A DNA stretch of 6,425 nt from Candidatus Blautia intestinipullorum (GTDB taxonomy: Bacteria; Bacillota; Clostridia; Lachnospirales; Lachnospiraceae). A program made the translations under genes and the position numbers. Below the pieces are notes generated by a model. It had not been told where the DNA came from. It ran no database searches and saw only the letters and a list, made by a program, of their open reading frames with translations. The stretch covers positions 1 through 6,425 of the forward strand of contig DWVA01000272.1 of assembly GCA_019120475.1 (NCBI GenBank). The letters run 5' to 3'. Positions 5,154 through 6,425 of the stretch are shown here, piece by piece. The first letter of the stretch is position 1. Each line of letters begins with the position of its first letter.

Positions 5154-6425
5154 ATGGAGAAAAAAAGGCTTGAAAAAAGCTGTGACATAGTGGTTGTAGG
5201 AGCCGGACACGCAGGCTGCGAGGCTGCGCTGGCTGCGGCGCGTCTGGGAATGGAAACAGTAATGTTTACCGTCAGTGTGGAAAGTATTGCCCTGATGCCC
5301 TGCAATCCAAATATAGGAGGAAGCTCCAAAGGGCATCTGGTAAGAGAAGTGGACGCCCTTGGGGGAGAAATGGGAAAAAATATTGATAAAACCTTTATCC
5401 AGTCAAAGATGCTGAATAAATCAAAAGGACCTGCCGTCCATTCTCTGAGAGCCCAGGCAGATAAACAGGCGTACAGCACAGAAATGAGAAAAACTCTGGA
5501 AAACCAGGAACATCTGACCATACGGGAAGGAGAAGTAACAAAACTTCTTACAGAAAATGGAGAGATAAAGGGAGTGGAACTGTATTCCGGAGCTGTTTAC
5601 TGGTGCAGGGCAGTGATATTGTGTACGGGAACCTATCTGAAGGCAAGATGTATCTATGGAGACGTAAGCAACGCCACAGGGCCAAACGGCCTGAAAGCGG
5701 CTAATTATCTTACAGATTCCCTCAAGGAGCTTGGAATTGAGATTTTCCGCTTCAAAACAGGGACGCCTGCCCGGATTGCCGGAAATACCATTGATTACTC
5801 AAAAATGGAAGAGCAGTTCGGCGATGAAAGGATCGTGCCCTTTTCTTTTTCCACTGATCCTGAGGATGTACAGATTGAACAGAAGTCCTGCTGGCTGACT
5901 TATACAAACGAAAAGACCCATGAAATCATCAGAAATAATCTGGACCGTTCCCCTCTTTATTCCGGTGTGATCGAAGGAACAGGACCGAGATACTGTCCTT
6001 CTATAGAGGACAAGGTAGTACGTTTTGCGGACAAAAACCGCCATCAGGTATTTATTGAGCCGGAAGGACTTTATACAAATGAAATGTATATCGGCGGAAT
6101 GTCCAGTTCTCTGCCGGAGGATGTGCAGGACGCCATGTATCATTCTGTTCCGGGACTGGAAAATGCAAAAATCGTAAAAAATGCTTATGCCATTGAATAT
6201 GACTGCATCAATCCAAGACAGCTTTATCCCACATTGGAATTCAAGAAGATAAAAGGGCTGTTCAGCGCAGGACAGTTTAATGGAAGTTCCGGATATGAGG
6301 AAGCGGCCGCACAGGGGCTTATAGCGGGTATTAACGCCTCTATGAAGCTGAAAGGCAGGCAGATGCTGGTATTGGACCGTTCAGAGGCTTATATCGGCGT
6401 TCTGATAGACGACCTTGTGACAAAG
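5154..6425 (+). CDS. mnmG: tRNA uridine-5-carboxymethylaminomethyl modification enzyme MnmG (3' truncated by window)
   Basis: MnmG (GidA) is the FAD- and NADH-dependent partner of MnmE in modifying U34 of tRNA. The frame is open to the last base, giving 424 codons of an expected 620-640, so the C-terminal MnmE/tRNA-binding helical part is missing only because the window ends. Visible marks: the FAD fold VVVGAGHAGCEAA (13-25, GxGxxG at 16-21), MPCNPNIGGSSKGHLVREVDALGG (48-71), FKTGTPARI (200-208), GPRYCPSIEDKVVRF (277-291), and FSAGQFNGSSGYEEAAAQGLIAG (370-392). Cys50 and Cys281 correspond to the two conserved cysteines of the family. Two in-frame ATGs exist. The one at 5154 lies 9 nt after GGAGG (5140-5144), whereas 5148 is only 3 nt away; 5154 is preferred and the alternative adds two residues. 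It follows mnmE by 35 nt and is surely cotranscribed with it. Confidence 0.97.
   Translation, partial: MEKKRLEKSCDIVVVGAGHAGCEAALAAARLGMETVMFTVSVESIALMPCNPNIGGSSKGHLVREVDALGGEMGKNIDKTFIQSKMLNKSKGPAVHSLRAQADKQAYSTEMRKTLENQEHLTIREGEVTKLLTENGEIKGVELYSGAVYWCRAVILCTGTYLKARCIYGDVSNATGPNGLKAANYLTDSLKELGIEIFRFKTGTPARIAGNTIDYSKMEEQFGDERIVPFSFSTDPEDVQIEQKSCWLTYTNEKTHEIIRNNLDRSPLYSGVIEGTGPRYCPSIEDKVVRFADKNRHQVFIEPEGLYTNEMYIGGMSSSLPEDVQDAMYHSVPGLENAKIVKNAYAIEYDCINPRQLYPTLEFKKIKGLFSAGQFNGSSGYEEAAAQGLIAGINASMKLKGRQMLVLDRSEAYIGVLIDDLVTK

Noticed and set aside
4908..5521. Two overlapping minus-strand frames across the mnmE-mnmG junction
   Set aside because: Both oppose intact, strongly conserved MnmE and MnmG coding sequence and lack family motifs.
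1..6425. A novel multi-gene system, mobile element or CRISPR array
   Set aside because: All seven genes are recognised core genes in conserved order. No terminal repeats, transposase, spacer array or anomalous gene is present.

Overview
This window is the right-hand flank of a bacterial chromosomal replication origin followed by the conserved Firmicutes gene string rpmH - rnpA - yidD - yidC - jag(khpB) - mnmE - mnmG. All genes are on the + strand and read away from the origin. Gene order, strong GGAGG-type ribosome binding sites, moderate-to-low GC, and the protein sequences (RnpA with GNSVVRHR, a YidC with no lipoprotein signal and a large external loop, a Jag with a long Lys/Glu linker) suggest a Clostridia member, most likely Lachnospiraceae. 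That assignment is inference from recall; no database was searched.

Layout. Positions 1-451 hold no gene. They contain eight exact DnaA boxes (TTATCCACA or its complement) in two clusters, 43-70 and 222-308, several one-mismatch boxes between and beside them, and then a strong consensus promoter (TTGACG, 17 bp, TATAAT) at 365-393 that drives rpmH. In this gene order dnaA normally lies on the other side, divergently transcribed, so it would be just left of position 1. Positions 452-586 encode ribosomal protein L34. A 9-bp hairpin plus U-tract overlaps the rpmH stop codon and probably thins transcription into the rest of the operon. rnpA (708-1067) overlaps yidD (1048-1257) by 20 nt; yidC (TTG start, 1292-2581) and jag (2603-3574) follow closely.

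A 170-nt gap (3575-3744) separates jag from mnmE and is the most structured non-coding stretch in the window. It has one 14-bp interrupted hairpin at 3586-3619, then a long hairpin ending in six T at 3626-3696. The left arm of the long hairpin could instead pair with a second copy of its partner octamer, so two mutually exclusive folds are possible. mnmE (3745-5118) and mnmG (5154 to the window end, incomplete) follow, 35 nt apart.

How the genes work together. L34 is part of the large ribosomal subunit. RnpA is the protein subunit of RNase P, which matures tRNA 5' ends. YidD and YidC act in membrane protein insertion. Jag/KhpB is an RNA-binding protein usually encoded beside yidC. MnmE and MnmG form the complex that modifies the wobble uridine of certain tRNAs. 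The block therefore couples origin, translation machinery, membrane insertion and tRNA maturation. It is ordinary core genome: I see no mobile element, CRISPR array, tRNA, rRNA or novel multi-gene system. The points worth a second look are the jag-mnmE alternative hairpins, the DnaA-box architecture, the rpmH-rnpA attenuator, and a tyrosine in YidC where the conserved groove arginine normally sits.
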